Below are positions 18,027 to 26,958 of a stretch of DNA of 64,000 bases, piece by piece. The notes under the pieces were generated by a model. The model was given only the letters and a program-made list of their open reading frames with translations, was not told the origin of the DNA and ran no database searches. The DNA lies in the NCBI RefSeq assembly GCF_004114375.1, contig NZ_CP034692.1, positions 2,418,001 to 2,482,000 of the forward strand. Reading direction: 5' to 3'. The DNA comes from Halorubrum sp. BOL3-1. GTDB lineage: Archaea; Halobacteriota; Halobacteria; Halobacteriales; Haloferacaceae. Made by a program: the position numbers and the translations under genes. Each line of letters opens with the position of its first letter. Position 1 is the stretch's first letter.

Positions 18027-18950
18027 CTATCGCTCGAATAGCGTCGGCGCCGCGACGTCGGCCGCTGCCGCCTCGCGCCACGACCGCGTCGGCGTCCAGC
18101 CGAACAGCCGCTCTGCCTTCGCGACCGCGTAGCCGGTCCGGTCGCTGCCCTCGTCGACCGCGCAGTTGTCGGGAACGTCGCCGTACACCTCCCGAAGGAG
18201 GTCGAGCAGGGGACGCCCGAGCGCGTTGTCCGCGGCGACGCAGTTGACCGCCTCGTGAGCACCGGGTTCGACGGGCGAATCGGGTCCGCGCGTCTCCGCG
18301 AGCGCGGCCGCGACGAGGTCGGCCACGTCCCGGGCGTCGACGTACGACCAGAAGTTACCGGCGCCGGCGTCGAGGTCACTGACGTACTCGTCGGCGCGGC
18401 AGGCGTACTCGCCGGGGTACTGGATCCACGACGGGCGGACCGAGACCGCGGGCACGTCGCGGCGACGTGCGACCGCGCCCGCCGCCGCCTCCGCGGTCAC
18501 CTTCGAGAGCCCGTACGGGTCTTCGGGCCGGAGCGGGTGGCCTTCGGTGATCGGCAGCTCGTCGGGGAGCGGCGTGGGGTCGGCGAAAAAGAAGCCGTAG
18601 GCGCCGTCGCTGGAGGCTTGGACGATCCGGGCGTCGGCGCGGCCGGCGGCGTCGAGGACGTTCTTGGCGGCGAGCGCGTTGTTCTTGAACACCCGCCCCT
18701 CGGGGTGGGTGCCGGCGACCGGGATCGCGGCCCAATGGACGACGGCGTCGGGGTCGACGGCGCTCACGGCGTCGAGCGCCTCGCCCCGCTGCGCGAGGTC
18801 GGCCGCGCGGAACGAGACGTGCGGAGCGGGGTCGACGTCGAGTCCCGGGTGGTCGTAGTCGACGACGACGACCTCGTAGTCGCCCGCGAGCCGGTCGACG
18901 ACCCAGCGCCCGGAGGCGCCGCGGCCGCCGGTGACGAGGACTGTCTCCAT
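18027..18950 (-). CDS. NAD-dependent epimerase/dehydratase (extended SDR)
   Basis: A 307-residue Rossmann enzyme. The nucleotide loop is TGGRGASGRW near the N-terminus, the SDR catalytic motif is YGLSK with Tyr and Lys in place, and a Ser/Ser pair (VQASSDGAYG) precedes it. The family includes nucleotide-sugar epimerases and related oxidoreductases; the substrate cannot be told. I chose METVLVTGG at 18950, since the frame upstream is poor coding sequence. It converges on arlJ and is divergent from htpX. Confidence 0.85.
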   Translation of the reverse strand: METVLVTGGRGASGRWVVDRLAGDYEVVVVDYDHPGLDVDPAPHVSFRAADLAQRGEALDAVSAVDPDAVVHWAAIPVAGTHPEGRVFKNNALAAKNVLDAAGRADARIVQASSDGAYGFFFADPTPLPDELPITEGHPLRPEDPYGLSKVTAEAAAGAVARRRDVPAVSVRPSWIQYPGEYACRADEYVSDLDAGAGNFWSYVDARDVADLVAAALAETRGPDSPVEPGAHEAVNCVAADNALGRPLLDLLREVYGDVPDNCAVDEGSDRTGYAVAKAERLFGWTPTRSWREAAAADVAAPTLFER

Positions 18951-19061
18951 GCGTTCGGGTCGCCGCCGCGCGGCAAAAACGCACCGCACTCGGTGGATAT
19001 GCGAGAGCGAAACGGTTCGCGCTCCGGCAGGCTTTACCGCGCTGAACGATTACTCAACGCC

Positions 19062-19931
19062 ATGGACTGGAAGACAGACTGGGGGTTGCGTGGGCGGATG
19101 GCGTTCACGATGTTCCTCCTGTTCGCCCTCTACGTCGTATTCGTCGGAGCCCTGACGGTGTACTTCGGCGACTTCCTCTTCCCGCTGATCATGCTCGGCG
19201 GGTTCTCGGTCGCACAGTACTTCTTCAGCGACAAGCTCGCGCTCAAGAGCATGGGTGCCCGCGAGGTCGACCCCGACGAGTACCCCGACCTCCACCGGCG
19301 GATCGAGCGGCTGAGCCAGCAGGCCGACCTGCCGAAGCCGGCGGTCGCGGTCGCGAACACGCAGGTACCGAACGCGTTCGCGACCGGGCGGAACAAGAAG
19401 AACGCGACCGTCGCGGTGACGACCGGTCTGCTGGAGAGCCTCGACGAGGACGAGCTGGACGGCGTGCTCGCCCACGAGCTCGCCCACGTGAAGAACCGCG
19501 ACGTGATGGTGATGACCATCGCGTCGTTCCTCTCGACTATCGCCTTCTTCATCGTGCGGTGGGGCTGGCTGTTGGGCGGCGACAACCGGCAGGGTGCGCC
19601 CGTCATCGTGGCGATCCTCGTGTCGCTGGTCGTCTGGGTGATCTCGTTCCTGCTCATCCGCGCGCTCTCGCGGTACCGCGAGTACTCCGCCGACCGCGGC
19701 GCGGCGCTGATCACGGGCCAGCCCGGCGCGCTGGCCTCGGCGCTGATGACGATCGACGGTCGGATGGACAGGGTACCCGACGAAGACCTCCGTGAGGAGG
19801 CGGAGATGAACGCGTTCTTCATCATCCCGATCAAGGCCGGCTTCGTCGGCAAGATCGCCTCGACGCACCCCTCGACGGATAACCGTATCGAGCGGCTGCG
19901 TGAGATGGAAACAGAGCTGGAGACGGCCTGA
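19062..19931 (+). CDS. htpX: HtpX-family membrane zinc protease
   Basis: A 289-residue M48-family peptidase. There are two N-terminal membrane helices (about residues 12-50), the zinc motif HELAH (about 138-142, in AHELAHVKNRD), two more helices (about 150-205) and the third ligand region in YREYSADRGAA. It degrades misfolded membrane proteins. The start is the ATG at 19062, 111 bases from the divergent epimerase; the open frame continues upstream but only as antisense of that gene. Confidence 0.93.
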   Translation: MDWKTDWGLRGRMAFTMFLLFALYVVFVGALTVYFGDFLFPLIMLGGFSVAQYFFSDKLALKSMGAREVDPDEYPDLHRRIERLSQQADLPKPAVAVANTQVPNAFATGRNKKNATVAVTTGLLESLDEDELDGVLAHELAHVKNRDVMVMTIASFLSTIAFFIVRWGWLLGGDNRQGAPVIVAILVSLVVWVISFLLIRALSRYREYSADRGAALITGQPGALASALMTIDGRMDRVPDEDLREEAEMNAFFIIPIKAGFVGKIASTHPSTDNRIERLREMETELETA

Positions 19932-19961
19932 GACGGACCTGCGTTCGACTTTTTAGCCGAT

Positions 19962-20135
19962 TATTTATAAATCGTCGAGAGCGGACCGGCGACGAACACC
20001 GCCGAAGTCCCGGTCGATCGTTTATAAATAACCGACTACGGATCGGCGGTGACGACCGCCGAAGCCCCAGTTGCTCGGCCGTACGACGACTTTCGTTATA
20101 AACCGAGGTCCGACACGGACACCGCCGAAGCCCCG
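19962..20135 (+). repeat. Degenerate tandem units with TATA-like and CCGCCGAAG boxes
   Basis: Three successive stretches each begin with an AT box (TTTATAAA near 19964, TTTATAAA near 20021, TTATAAA near 20096). About 35-40 bases later each carries CCGCCGAAG followed by T/C-CCC (19999, 20056 and 20122). Spacing is about 57-72 bases. The last unit runs into the longer intergenic repeat that ends before the RNase P RNA gene. Confidence 0.55.
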
Positions 20136-20266
20136 CTCCGCACAGCACCGCAGCCTCACGCCTCCCCAGCCTCGTCAGTCGCCCTCGCTTCGCTTCGGGC
20201 GACTGACTCCCTCGCGCGTACGACTCGCGCCCTCCGGGCGCTCATCGGCACGCGCCACCACCTTAT
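20118..20266 (+). repeat. GC-rich intergenic repeat, copy A
   Basis: It starts with CCGCCGAAGCCCC. After a shorter than usual first part it carries the shared core CGCAGCCTCACGCCTCCCC, CCTCGTCAGTCGCCCTCGC and CTCGCGCCCTCCGGGCGCTC. The same core occurs at 38487-38700 and 44528-45890. No reading frame is conserved between copies, so it is not a gene. Confidence 0.75.
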
Positions 20267-20297
20267 CTATCAGTAATCACGGAATGGCCGCGCCGCT

Positions 20298-20645
20298 CGT
20301 CGGTGCGAGCGGACTGAGGGGAGTAAGCCCCCTTCGGTTCGTCCCGACATTCGGCTGAGCGTCCGCGCCGTGGCCGGACTACCTTGTGGCACGGACTTGC
20401 ACCGGCGAGGATTCGCCGTTCCATCCGTTCCCGCCCGTCGGCCCTCTCCGGGTTAACTCCCTTCCCTCGCGGGTCGGTTCGCGCGGGTCCTCGGTCGAGG
20501 CGGGGGGTGTCGTTGCTGTTCCAGAGCCAGCCGTCTCCGACTCCGGGCGTGTGCCCGGTCGCCTGTCCGGCCGGTGGGGGGACTTTCCTCATGCCGGAGG
20601 CACGGGAGTCGGGCTCCCTCTGTCCGTTCCGCCCTTTCGCCCGCC
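20298..20645 (-). ncRNA. rnpB: RNase P RNA
   Basis: Read on the minus strand, it has the conserved element GAGGAAAGTCCCCCC (complement of 20576-20590), preceded by CGGACAGAGGGAGCCCGACTC. Near the 3' end is GGGGGCTTACTCCCCTCAGT. The two ends pair: CGGAC with GTCCG and GAGGGAG with CTCCCCTC, forming the closing stem. An internal CACAAGGTAGTCCGGCCACG lies near 20370-20395. Layout and length (about 350 nt) fit archaeal type A RNase P RNA, which processes tRNA 5' ends. The exact ends are estimates from the closing stem. Confidence 0.9.
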
Positions 20646-20765
20646 GGCGAATAAGCGGTTCGGTCCGAGCGGTCGGTCGGCCGCGGACTGACCGAGACGC
20701 CGCGAACCCTGCGAGGACGGCGTACAAGGGAAGCGTTCAAGTCGTCAGCAACGTAACGGTCTCTC

Positions 20766-21368
20766 ATGTCCGAGGCTCAGACCGTTCAGCTGTCGTACGA
20801 CGACGGTGCACGAGCGGTCGAACTCGCGCGGGAGGCGGTCGAGTCGTTCGTCCAACACGGACAACGCGAACAGCCTGGAAGCATGCGCGAGGCGTTCTAC
20901 GCCCGCACCGGGGCCTTCGTTCGCATCCAGTCGACCCGGGGGCGCGGCTGCCTCCGCGGCTGCGCCGGCGCGTGGGAGACCTCAGACCAGCTCGGCCACG
21001 CCATCGTCGAGGCCGCCATTAAGGCGGCCTCGGACGACTCCTGCGGCTCCGAGGTGGAACCGAAGGAGCTGGACAATATCACCGTTTCGGTGTTCGTCGT
21101 CTCGAACACCGTCCTCACGAACGAGCCGCTCGAAGACCTCGAAATCGGCACCCACGGCGTCGCTGTCGACAGCGGTAACGCCCACGGCTGGCTCTACCCG
21201 ACGGTCCCCGTCGAGAACGGCTGGTCCGGCGCCGAGTTCCTCTCGCGCGCCTGCCGGAAGGCGAAGATCAGCTCGACCGCTTGGCAGGAGGAGGACACGA
21301 TGGTGACGCTCATCGAGGGCCAGGTGTTCCGAGAGCGCGCCGACGGCGGCGCCGTCGAGGAGCTGTAG
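20766..21368 (+). CDS. AMMECR1 domain protein
   Basis: A 200-residue protein of the AMMECR1/TIGR00296 family. The hallmark LRGC motif (RGCLRGCAGAW, near residue 60) is present, and the length matches the stand-alone archaeal form. The molecular role is not settled; in archaea it is often beside MEMO or radical SAM genes, which are not seen here. The ATG is 121 bases from the 5' end of the divergent RNase P RNA gene. Confidence 0.88.
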   Translation: MSEAQTVQLSYDDGARAVELAREAVESFVQHGQREQPGSMREAFYARTGAFVRIQSTRGRGCLRGCAGAWETSDQLGHAIVEAAIKAASDDSCGSEVEPKELDNITVSVFVVSNTVLTNEPLEDLEIGTHGVAVDSGNAHGWLYPTVPVENGWSGAEFLSRACRKAKISSTAWQEEDTMVTLIEGQVFRERADGGAVEEL

Positions 21369-21574
21369 CCGGTCCCTCTGCTCGACCCGCCCGCGTCCGG
21401 AAGTCCCGAACACACTTTCGTCCCCGCTCGACGCCGAACGCCGAGCCGCCGCCCCGTCCGACACGCCCCGCTCACACCGCCGACTCGCTCCTCGGTTCGC
21501 CTCCGCGGAGTTCCCTTTTTCCGTGGCCGCCAAACTCCTTAGGCTGTCATAAAAACCGCTGGCTTTTTGATGTT

Positions 21575-21593
21575 TTAGGTTAGCCTAATCTAC
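21575..21593. promoter_or_regulatory. DtxR/IdeR-type iron box
   Basis: TTAGGTTAGCCTAATCTAC matches the 19-bp DtxR-family consensus TWAGGTTAGSCTAACCTWA at all but two or three positions. The inner arms TTAGG and CCTAA are perfect. A half-site TTAGGCTG lies 37 bases upstream (21538-21545). The box ends one base before an ATG. DtxR-type metal regulators (SirR/Idr) are known in haloarchaea. Confidence 0.7.
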
Positions 21594-21650
21594 ATGAGAC
21601 GCCCGGCCAACGCACACGTTCGGTCCGCCGACGGCGGTGACACGCGGTGA
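21594..21650 (+). CDS. Possible 18-codon upstream ORF
   Basis: An ATG immediately after the iron box opens an 18-codon frame (starting MRRPANAHV). Its TGA at 21648-21650 overlaps the GTG start of the next gene. If the transcript is leaderless or nearly so, this short frame would be translated first and could couple to the main gene. I see no conserved peptide feature, so it may be chance. Confidence 0.3.
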   Translation: MRRPANAHVRSADGGDTR

Positions 21651-22474
21651 CCGTCGAGACCCACGTCGACCGCGCTCGCGATCGGGTGGCCGCCGAGCGC
21701 GACGGCGCCGCGGACGAGCGACGGGCCTACGAGCGGTTCGGCTCGGTCGTCGCGTCGATCCCCACGGCTTCCGGTCCGACGGTTGGTCCGACGGCTTCCG
21801 GCGGGGAGACGGACGTCGGTACGGGACCGAGCGCCGGCGGCGTTCGCGCGGTCGTCGGGGGCAAGAGCGCCGCGTCGACCGACGGCTGCGGTCGGGTCCG
21901 CGAGGCCTTCGACGAGACGGTGCGTCCACACAGCGTTGCCGACCGCTCCGCCGACGAGCCGCTGTTGGCGACGGTTCGCGAGGAGCTGGGCGACGCCGTC
22001 GCGGTCGCGCTCTCACCGAAGACGGACCACGGACTCACCCCCCGGCTCGCGTCCGCCATCGGCTCCGCCGTCGACGACCGGCTCGCGGAGCTCGCGGTGT
22101 TCGACCAGACGTTAACGCGCGAGGCGGCGTCGCTCCGGTCGACACACGAGACGGTCCGAGAGGTCACCGACTGGCTGGCGACCGCGGACGAGACGCCCCT
22201 CTCGACGCTCGGATTCGACGAGCTGTGCCGCCGCCACGAGGCGCTTACCGAGCGGGTCACGACCTGCGAATCGCTGCTTGCGGACCGTCAGGCGGTCCTC
22301 GACCGAACAGCCAGCCGCGGCGCCGCGGTCGGGATCCGACACCGGCCGACGGTCGCGTACCTGTACGACGATTTCCCGGTGTCGTACCCCGTCCTCTCGA
22401 CGGTCGCGCGTCTCGTCGAGACGCTCTCCGAGTGTCAGCGAGCGGTCCGCGACCACCTGACGCGGAGGGCGTGA
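21647..22474 (+). CDS. DUF7260-like protein
   Basis: A 275-residue protein of mainly helical character with no membrane segment, starting at GTG. The C-terminus (VAYLYDDFPVSYPVLSTVAR, then ECQRAVRDHLTRR) matches what I remember of haloarchaeal DUF7260 proteins. Function is unknown. An in-frame stop at 21638-21640 limits the start to 21647 or later. The iron box and short ORF upstream suggest metal-dependent expression, in line with the ferritin-like dpsA gene that converges on it from the right. Confidence 0.6.
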   Translation: MTVETHVDRARDRVAAERDGAADERRAYERFGSVVASIPTASGPTVGPTASGGETDVGTGPSAGGVRAVVGGKSAASTDGCGRVREAFDETVRPHSVADRSADEPLLATVREELGDAVAVALSPKTDHGLTPRLASAIGSAVDDRLAELAVFDQTLTREAASLRSTHETVREVTDWLATADETPLSTLGFDELCRRHEALTERVTTCESLLADRQAVLDRTASRGAAVGIRHRPTVAYLYDDFPVSYPVLSTVARLVETLSECQRAVRDHLTRRA

Positions 22475-22514
22475 CCGCGTCGGACGCGCCGCGCCCGACC
22501 GCCGCTCCGTCGTC

Positions 22515-23060
22515 TCAGTTCGTCGCGGACTCGACGACGAGCGAGTCGTCTTCGAGGTAGTGTTCGATGTGGTGGGCGTGCTCTTCGAGCGTCTCCAGCT
22601 GCTCGCGGAGCGTCTGGCTCGTCGCGTAGTCCCCGAGTCCGTCCGCGAGCGCGACGTGTTCGCGGTAGCTCTCGATGATGTCCCCCATCATCTCTAGGTC
22701 GCTCGCGAGCGACGTCCGCACGTCGTACACGTCCTCGTCTTCCGGCTCGACGGTCGCCTCGTCGGCCAGCGTCGTCATGCCCGCGTGCGGCACGCCGCCG
22801 ATCGCTTGGAGCCGCTCCGCGAGCTCGTCGGCGGCGGCCTCGACGTCCTCGTAGACCTCCTGAAGGAACACGTGGACTTCGAGGAACTCCGCGCCCTCGA
22901 CGTTCCAGTGGTGTTTGTGGAGCTGGTGGTAGAGGACGTACGCGTTCGCGAGGTCGCCGTTCAGCGCCTCGACGATCTGTTCCGCTTTCTCCGCGTCCAG
23001 CCGCAACGCGTTCTCGTCGACGGTCCCGGCCTGCTGGCGCGTGGACTTTTGTGTACTCAT
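22515..23060 (-). CDS. dpsA: DNA-protecting ferritin-like protein DpsA
   Basis: A 181-residue four-helix ferritin-like protein, very similar in layout to the Halobacterium DpsA I know (MSTQK start, ANAYVLYHQLHKHHWNVEGAEF, then AHHIEHYLEDD at the end). Dps dodecamers oxidise and store iron and protect DNA. I chose MSTQKS at 23060 over a start 14 codons upstream because it matches the family N-terminus. A TATA-like GATATAAG lies about 30-40 bases before it on the minus strand. A TTAGG half-site of an iron box lies further upstream. Confidence 0.93.
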   Translation of the reverse strand: MSTQKSTRQQAGTVDENALRLDAEKAEQIVEALNGDLANAYVLYHQLHKHHWNVEGAEFLEVHVFLQEVYEDVEAAADELAERLQAIGGVPHAGMTTLADEATVEPEDEDVYDVRTSLASDLEMMGDIIESYREHVALADGLGDYATSQTLREQLETLEEHAHHIEHYLEDDSLVVESATN

Positions 23061-23198
23061 TACGCGTCTGAATACGCGCTCCACCGGCTTATATCTTATC
23101 AATAAACAAACAATTTTTCGTGTCGCCTAAAAGTCGATCATATGGTTGTCTGGTGGGCTATTCCAGTCACTCCGAGAACTATTATACGCAATATGAAA

Positions 23199-24359
23199 CT
23201 ATTGGTCGCTCTCGTATCCCACCGTCTCCGCGTCCGCGAGCGCCCGCTCCGTCGCCGCCGACAGGTCGAACGCGTCGCCGTCGACGACCTCGCCGTCGCG
23301 GATCACCGGCTCCATGAGCGACTCGGCTCCCTCGGGTCCCGAGCGGTCCGCGAGTCCGACGGCGTGGGCGCCGTCGGCGGTACGGTAGGCGTCCTTCGCG
23401 CCGGAGAGCTTCCCCCGCTTGGCCGCCGGTTCACCGTCGACGGCGACGACGTCGAGCGCGAAGTCGACCGGGTCCGCGTTGGAGACGTACCCGCCGACGC
23501 CGAACCCGCCGACGACGTCGCGCAGCTCGCGGAGGTCCCCGGGTCCGAGTCCCCCGGAGACGTACACGTCGACGTCCCCGTGGCCGCGCGCGTCGAGTTC
23601 CCACCCCACCTCCCGCACGATGTGTCTGAAGTCGCCGCGCCGCGAGCCGGTCGTGTCGAGGCGGACGCCGTCGAGGTCGTCACCGAGCGTCTCCACGGCC
23701 CGGAGGACCTCGCCGACCTCGTCGGAGTAGGTGTCACACAGCGCGATCCGGGGCGCGCCTTCCGGGACGCCCTCGTCGTAGGCGCGCCACGCGGCCGCCT
23801 GCTCGCCCCGACCGAAGCAGATTGCGAGCGCGTGCGGCATCGTCCCGGACGCCTCCCGGCCGATCAGGTCGCCGGCGGCGACGTGCGAGAAGCCGTCGAA
23901 CCCCCCTACGAGGGCGGAGCGCTCGACCGCCGCGGTCATTGCGGGGTGGACGTGGCGCGCCCCGAAGGAGAGCACCTGCGACTCCGGCGCGGCGACCCGG
24001 CACTCCAGCGCCGCCGTCGCCATCCCGGACGCGTGCGAGAGGAACCCCAGAAGCGACGTCTCCAGCCGCGCGAACGCGAGGTACGGTCCCTCGATCCGCA
24101 TCACCGGCCCGCCGTCGAACAGCCGCCCCTCCGGGATCGCGTGAACGTCGACGTCGCGGCCGGCCAGCAGCTCGACGGCGTTACCGAGACCGGCGAACAG
24201 CTCGAACTCCCCGTCCGGAAACTGGTCCGCGGTCACCTCGGCGACGACGTGGGGGTTCCGCCCCGCGGCCTCCAGCGCCGCCTCGGTCCGCTCGAAGTAC
24301 GCGTCGGTCGCGCGTCCCTCTCGGACCGCGGCCGCGTCGACGATGTCGAACTCGCTCAT
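23199..24359 (-). CDS. pncB: Nicotinate phosphoribosyltransferase
   Basis: A 386-residue enzyme that makes nicotinate mononucleotide from nicotinate and PRPP. Visible features are the N-terminal region with TDAYFERTEAALEAAGRNP, the FARLETSLLGFLSHASG substrate region, a phosphate-binding end (DVYVSGGLGPGDL) and GGYVSNADPVDFALDVV. The MSEFDIV start at 24359 was chosen because upstream sequence is antisense of the next gene. Its partner nicotinamidase lies at 26380 beyond a surface-protease gene. Quinolinate phosphoribosyltransferase is a more distant alternative. Confidence 0.88.
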   Translation of the reverse strand: MSEFDIVDAAAVREGRATDAYFERTEAALEAAGRNPHVVAEVTADQFPDGEFELFAGLGNAVELLAGRDVDVHAIPEGRLFDGGPVMRIEGPYLAFARLETSLLGFLSHASGMATAALECRVAAPESQVLSFGARHVHPAMTAAVERSALVGGFDGFSHVAAGDLIGREASGTMPHALAICFGRGEQAAAWRAYDEGVPEGAPRIALCDTYSDEVGEVLRAVETLGDDLDGVRLDTTGSRRGDFRHIVREVGWELDARGHGDVDVYVSGGLGPGDLRELRDVVGGFGVGGYVSNADPVDFALDVVAVDGEPAAKRGKLSGAKDAYRTADGAHAVGLADRSGPEGAESLMEPVIRDGEVVDGDAFDLSAATERALADAETVGYESDQ

Positions 24360-24447
24360 GCCCGACCGTTTGTCCGCGGAGACGAAAAGCCACCCGTGTC
24401 GCGGCAACCCCGCGCGGGAGTCGTCGATCACGCACGCACGGGGCCGA

Positions 24448-26226
24448 CTACGTCGACCGTCGCGCGGACAGTCCCAGCGCGGCCACGAGGGCGACGAGCG
24501 CCGCCGCGACGCCGAACCCGGGCGCGCTGTTGCCGGTGCTGTCGCCGTCGCCGCCGTCGCTTTCGTTTTCACCGCTCCCGCCGCTTTCGTCGCCGTCGTC
24601 GCTCCCCCCGTCGGTGTCGTCGCTTCCGTCACTTCCGTCGCCGCCGTCCGTCCCGTCGCTTCCGTCTCCGCCGTCCGTCCCGTCGGTGTCCGGGAGCGCG
24701 AGGTCGGCGTCCGGCCGCAGTTCGAGGACGCCTTCGGGGGACGGCGCGTGGGTTATCGTCACGCTCGTTCCGTCGCGCTCGACGCCGTACGCGCCGGGGA
24801 AGTCGCCGTCGTCGACGTCGTAGACGGTTCCCTCGACGTAGTCGCCGTCGCCGTGCGCGGTCAACATCCGGACGTAGGCGTCGCGGAACGCCGCGGCGTC
24901 CGCCTCGGTCCGCCACTCCGTCGCCCAGACGTACCCGTCGCGGTCCCCGTTCCGGTAGGGGTACAGCTCGTCGCCGGCCCACCCGTCCGTCGCGGGGTGC
25001 GCGTAGTTGTAGACTCCCCGGGTCTGGAGCTGTGCGTCCGCTTCGAGGAGGATGTTGAAGTTCCCGCCGGCGGATCGGTCGGGATCGAGTACCGAATACT
25101 CGTACGCGCCGTCGAACTGTATCCCGGCGCTCTGGTACCAGAACATCACGAACATCGACGCCTCGCCCGCGGTCTCCGCGCCGTCGGCCCCCTGGTCCCC
25201 GTACGTCTCCCACCCGCCGGTCGCCGCGTCCTCGAAGCCGACTTCGCTCGTCTCGTAGCCGGGGTTCCGGTGGATGACCCCCGCCGTCGACGTCGGCGGG
25301 TCGTTCATCGTCTCGTTGACGGCCGCCCATCCCCCCTCGTCGACGAGCTCGCGGACGTAGAGCGCGCCGTCGCCGTACGGCTGGAGGACGGTCTGGAGGA
25401 TGCCGATGTTCCCCGAGAAGCCGCCGCCGCCTCCGCCCCCGCCTTCGGGGGCCTCGGCGCAGGTCCAGTTGTCCGCGCAGCGGTCGGCGTACCGCTCTTC
25501 GACGTGGACCGCTTCCCCCTCGACGATCCCGTCGGCCGCGAGGTCGCCGTCCTGGGTGACGCCGACGTAGCGCGGGTCAGTGAGGTCGTGGTACTGGTCT
25601 TGCATCGCGTGGAGCAGCTCGTGGGCGAGCGTCGAGGGGTCTATCTCGGCCGACTCGCCGTCCGGGACGACGATGACGATCCGGTCTTCGGCCGGCGAGT
25701 AGAAGCCGGAGACCGCGCCGCCGAGCACCGAGTCTATCTCGTCGTTCGCGTCCGCGTCGTCGCCGACGACGAACAGCGCCTCCCACACTTGGTCGTTCCA
25801 GCGTCGGAACGCCTCGGAGCCGTTCCCCCCGCTCGCGGTGCCGTTGACGTACTCGCTCCGCGAAACCGTCTCGACCGGCACGTCCCCGCGGAAGGGCCGC
25901 TGTCGGACGTGTTCGACGCGCGCCATCGTCAGGTCCGTCAGCGCCCCCAACTGCGTCTCGTTGAGCCCGCCGGTCTCCTCGAAGTCGACCGACTCCTCGT
26001 AGTGCGTCCCGTTCCAGCAGCCGACCAGGTCGGTGCCGTTTCCGGGGGCGCACTCGTCGGCCGACGCGGAGGGTACGTCGCCCGGCGCTGCCGACCCGCT
26101 GCCGGACGCGGAGTGGACGATGCCGGCGTCCGGCGCGGCGGCGGCGCCGGCGGTGAACGCGACACACAGGACGGCGACCGCGGCGACGGCGGCGGCCGCG
26201 GTCGAGAGGGTGAGAACCCGTCGCAT
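24448..26226 (-). CDS. Hvo_1808-type surface protein with HEXXH motif and PGF-CTERM-like end
   Basis: A 592-residue secreted protein. The signal peptide is MRRVLTLSTAAAAVAAVAV and the following region has NGT/NGS sequons. A HELLH motif lies within LAHELLHAMQDQYHDL, which is a zinc-peptidase signature. A Gly run (residues about 265-273) is present. The end is a long Asp/Gly/Ser spacer (about 515-570), then APGFGVAAALVALVAALGLSARR. The terminal PGFG-hydrophobic-basic pattern is the archaeosortase substrate tail, so the protein is probably anchored to the cell surface. The zinc-peptidase activity is inferred from the motif. Confidence 0.82.
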   Translation of the reverse strand: MRRVLTLSTAAAAVAAVAVLCVAFTAGAAAAPDAGIVHSASGSGSAAPGDVPSASADECAPGNGTDLVGCWNGTHYEESVDFEETGGLNETQLGALTDLTMARVEHVRQRPFRGDVPVETVSRSEYVNGTASGGNGSEAFRRWNDQVWEALFVVGDDADANDEIDSVLGGAVSGFYSPAEDRIVIVVPDGESAEIDPSTLAHELLHAMQDQYHDLTDPRYVGVTQDGDLAADGIVEGEAVHVEERYADRCADNWTCAEAPEGGGGGGGGFSGNIGILQTVLQPYGDGALYVRELVDEGGWAAVNETMNDPPTSTAGVIHRNPGYETSEVGFEDAATGGWETYGDQGADGAETAGEASMFVMFWYQSAGIQFDGAYEYSVLDPDRSAGGNFNILLEADAQLQTRGVYNYAHPATDGWAGDELYPYRNGDRDGYVWATEWRTEADAAAFRDAYVRMLTAHGDGDYVEGTVYDVDDGDFPGAYGVERDGTSVTITHAPSPEGVLELRPDADLALPDTDGTDGGDGSDGTDGGDGSDGSDDTDGGSDDGDESGGSGENESDGGDGDSTGNSAPGFGVAAALVALVAALGLSARRST

Positions 26227-26379
26227 ACGGATCGTATCGGACGCCCCGGTAAGTAGTCTGTCGGTTCCTTCGGCGCCGCGGCCGGCGGATTTTTCGGAGC
26301 GGTCCGACGCTCGTCGACGCGACCGACGGAGTCGGCGGCCGGGACGACGATTTTTGAGGACCGCGCCACAACCCCGGGT

Positions 26380-26958
26380 ATGGCGTTCGATCCGACCGGG
26401 ACCGCGGTGGTCGTCGTCGACATGCAAAACGGGTTCTGTCACCCCGACGGGAGCCTCTACGCCGAGCCGAGCGAGGCGGCGGTCGAGCCGGTGACGGCGC
26501 TCGTCGACCGCGCCCGCGACGCCGGCGCGAGCGTCGTCTACACCCGCGACGTCCACCCGCCCGACCAGTTCGACGAGACCCACTACTACGACGAGTTCGA
26601 CCGGTGGGGCGAACACGTCGTCGAGGGGTCGTGGGACGCCGAACTCGTCGCCGACCTCGACGTCCGCGACGCGGACCACGTCGTCGAGAAGCACACCTAC
26701 GACGCCTTCTACCGAACGGACTTGGAGGGATACCTCGACGCCCACGGCGTCCGCGATCTCCTGATCTGCGGCACGCTCGCGAACGTCTGTGTCCTCCACA
26801 CCGCGGGCAGCGCCGGGCTCCGAGACTACCGACCGGTCGTCGTCGAGGACGCGCTCGGCTACATCACCGACGAACACAGGGAGTACGCGGTCGACCACGC
26901 CGACTGGCTGTTCGGTGAGACGACGGCCCGCGACGACGTCGCCTTCGCGTCGGCGTAG
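26380..26958 (+). CDS. pncA: Nicotinamidase (isochorismatase family)
   Basis: A 192-residue cysteine hydrolase. The catalytic triad is D14 (VVVDMQNGF), K104 (VVEKHTYDAF) and C137 (LANVCVLHTA). Asp/His residues near 57-60 (RDVHP) fit the metal site of nicotinamidases. It converts nicotinamide to nicotinate, the substrate of the phosphoribosyltransferase encoded 2 kb away. Isochorismatase-like activity on another substrate is possible, but the neighbourhood favours NAD salvage. It is divergent from the surface-protease gene, with 153 bases between. Confidence 0.85.
   Translation: MAFDPTGTAVVVVDMQNGFCHPDGSLYAEPSEAAVEPVTALVDRARDAGASVVYTRDVHPPDQFDETHYYDEFDRWGEHVVEGSWDAELVADLDVRDADHVVEKHTYDAFYRTDLEGYLDAHGVRDLLICGTLANVCVLHTAGSAGLRDYRPVVVEDALGYITDEHREYAVDHADWLFGETTARDDVAFASA

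Noticed and set aside
20263-20727. Antisense 154-codon frame over the RNase P RNA
   Set aside because: The conserved RNase P RNA elements explain the sequence; the frame is incidental.
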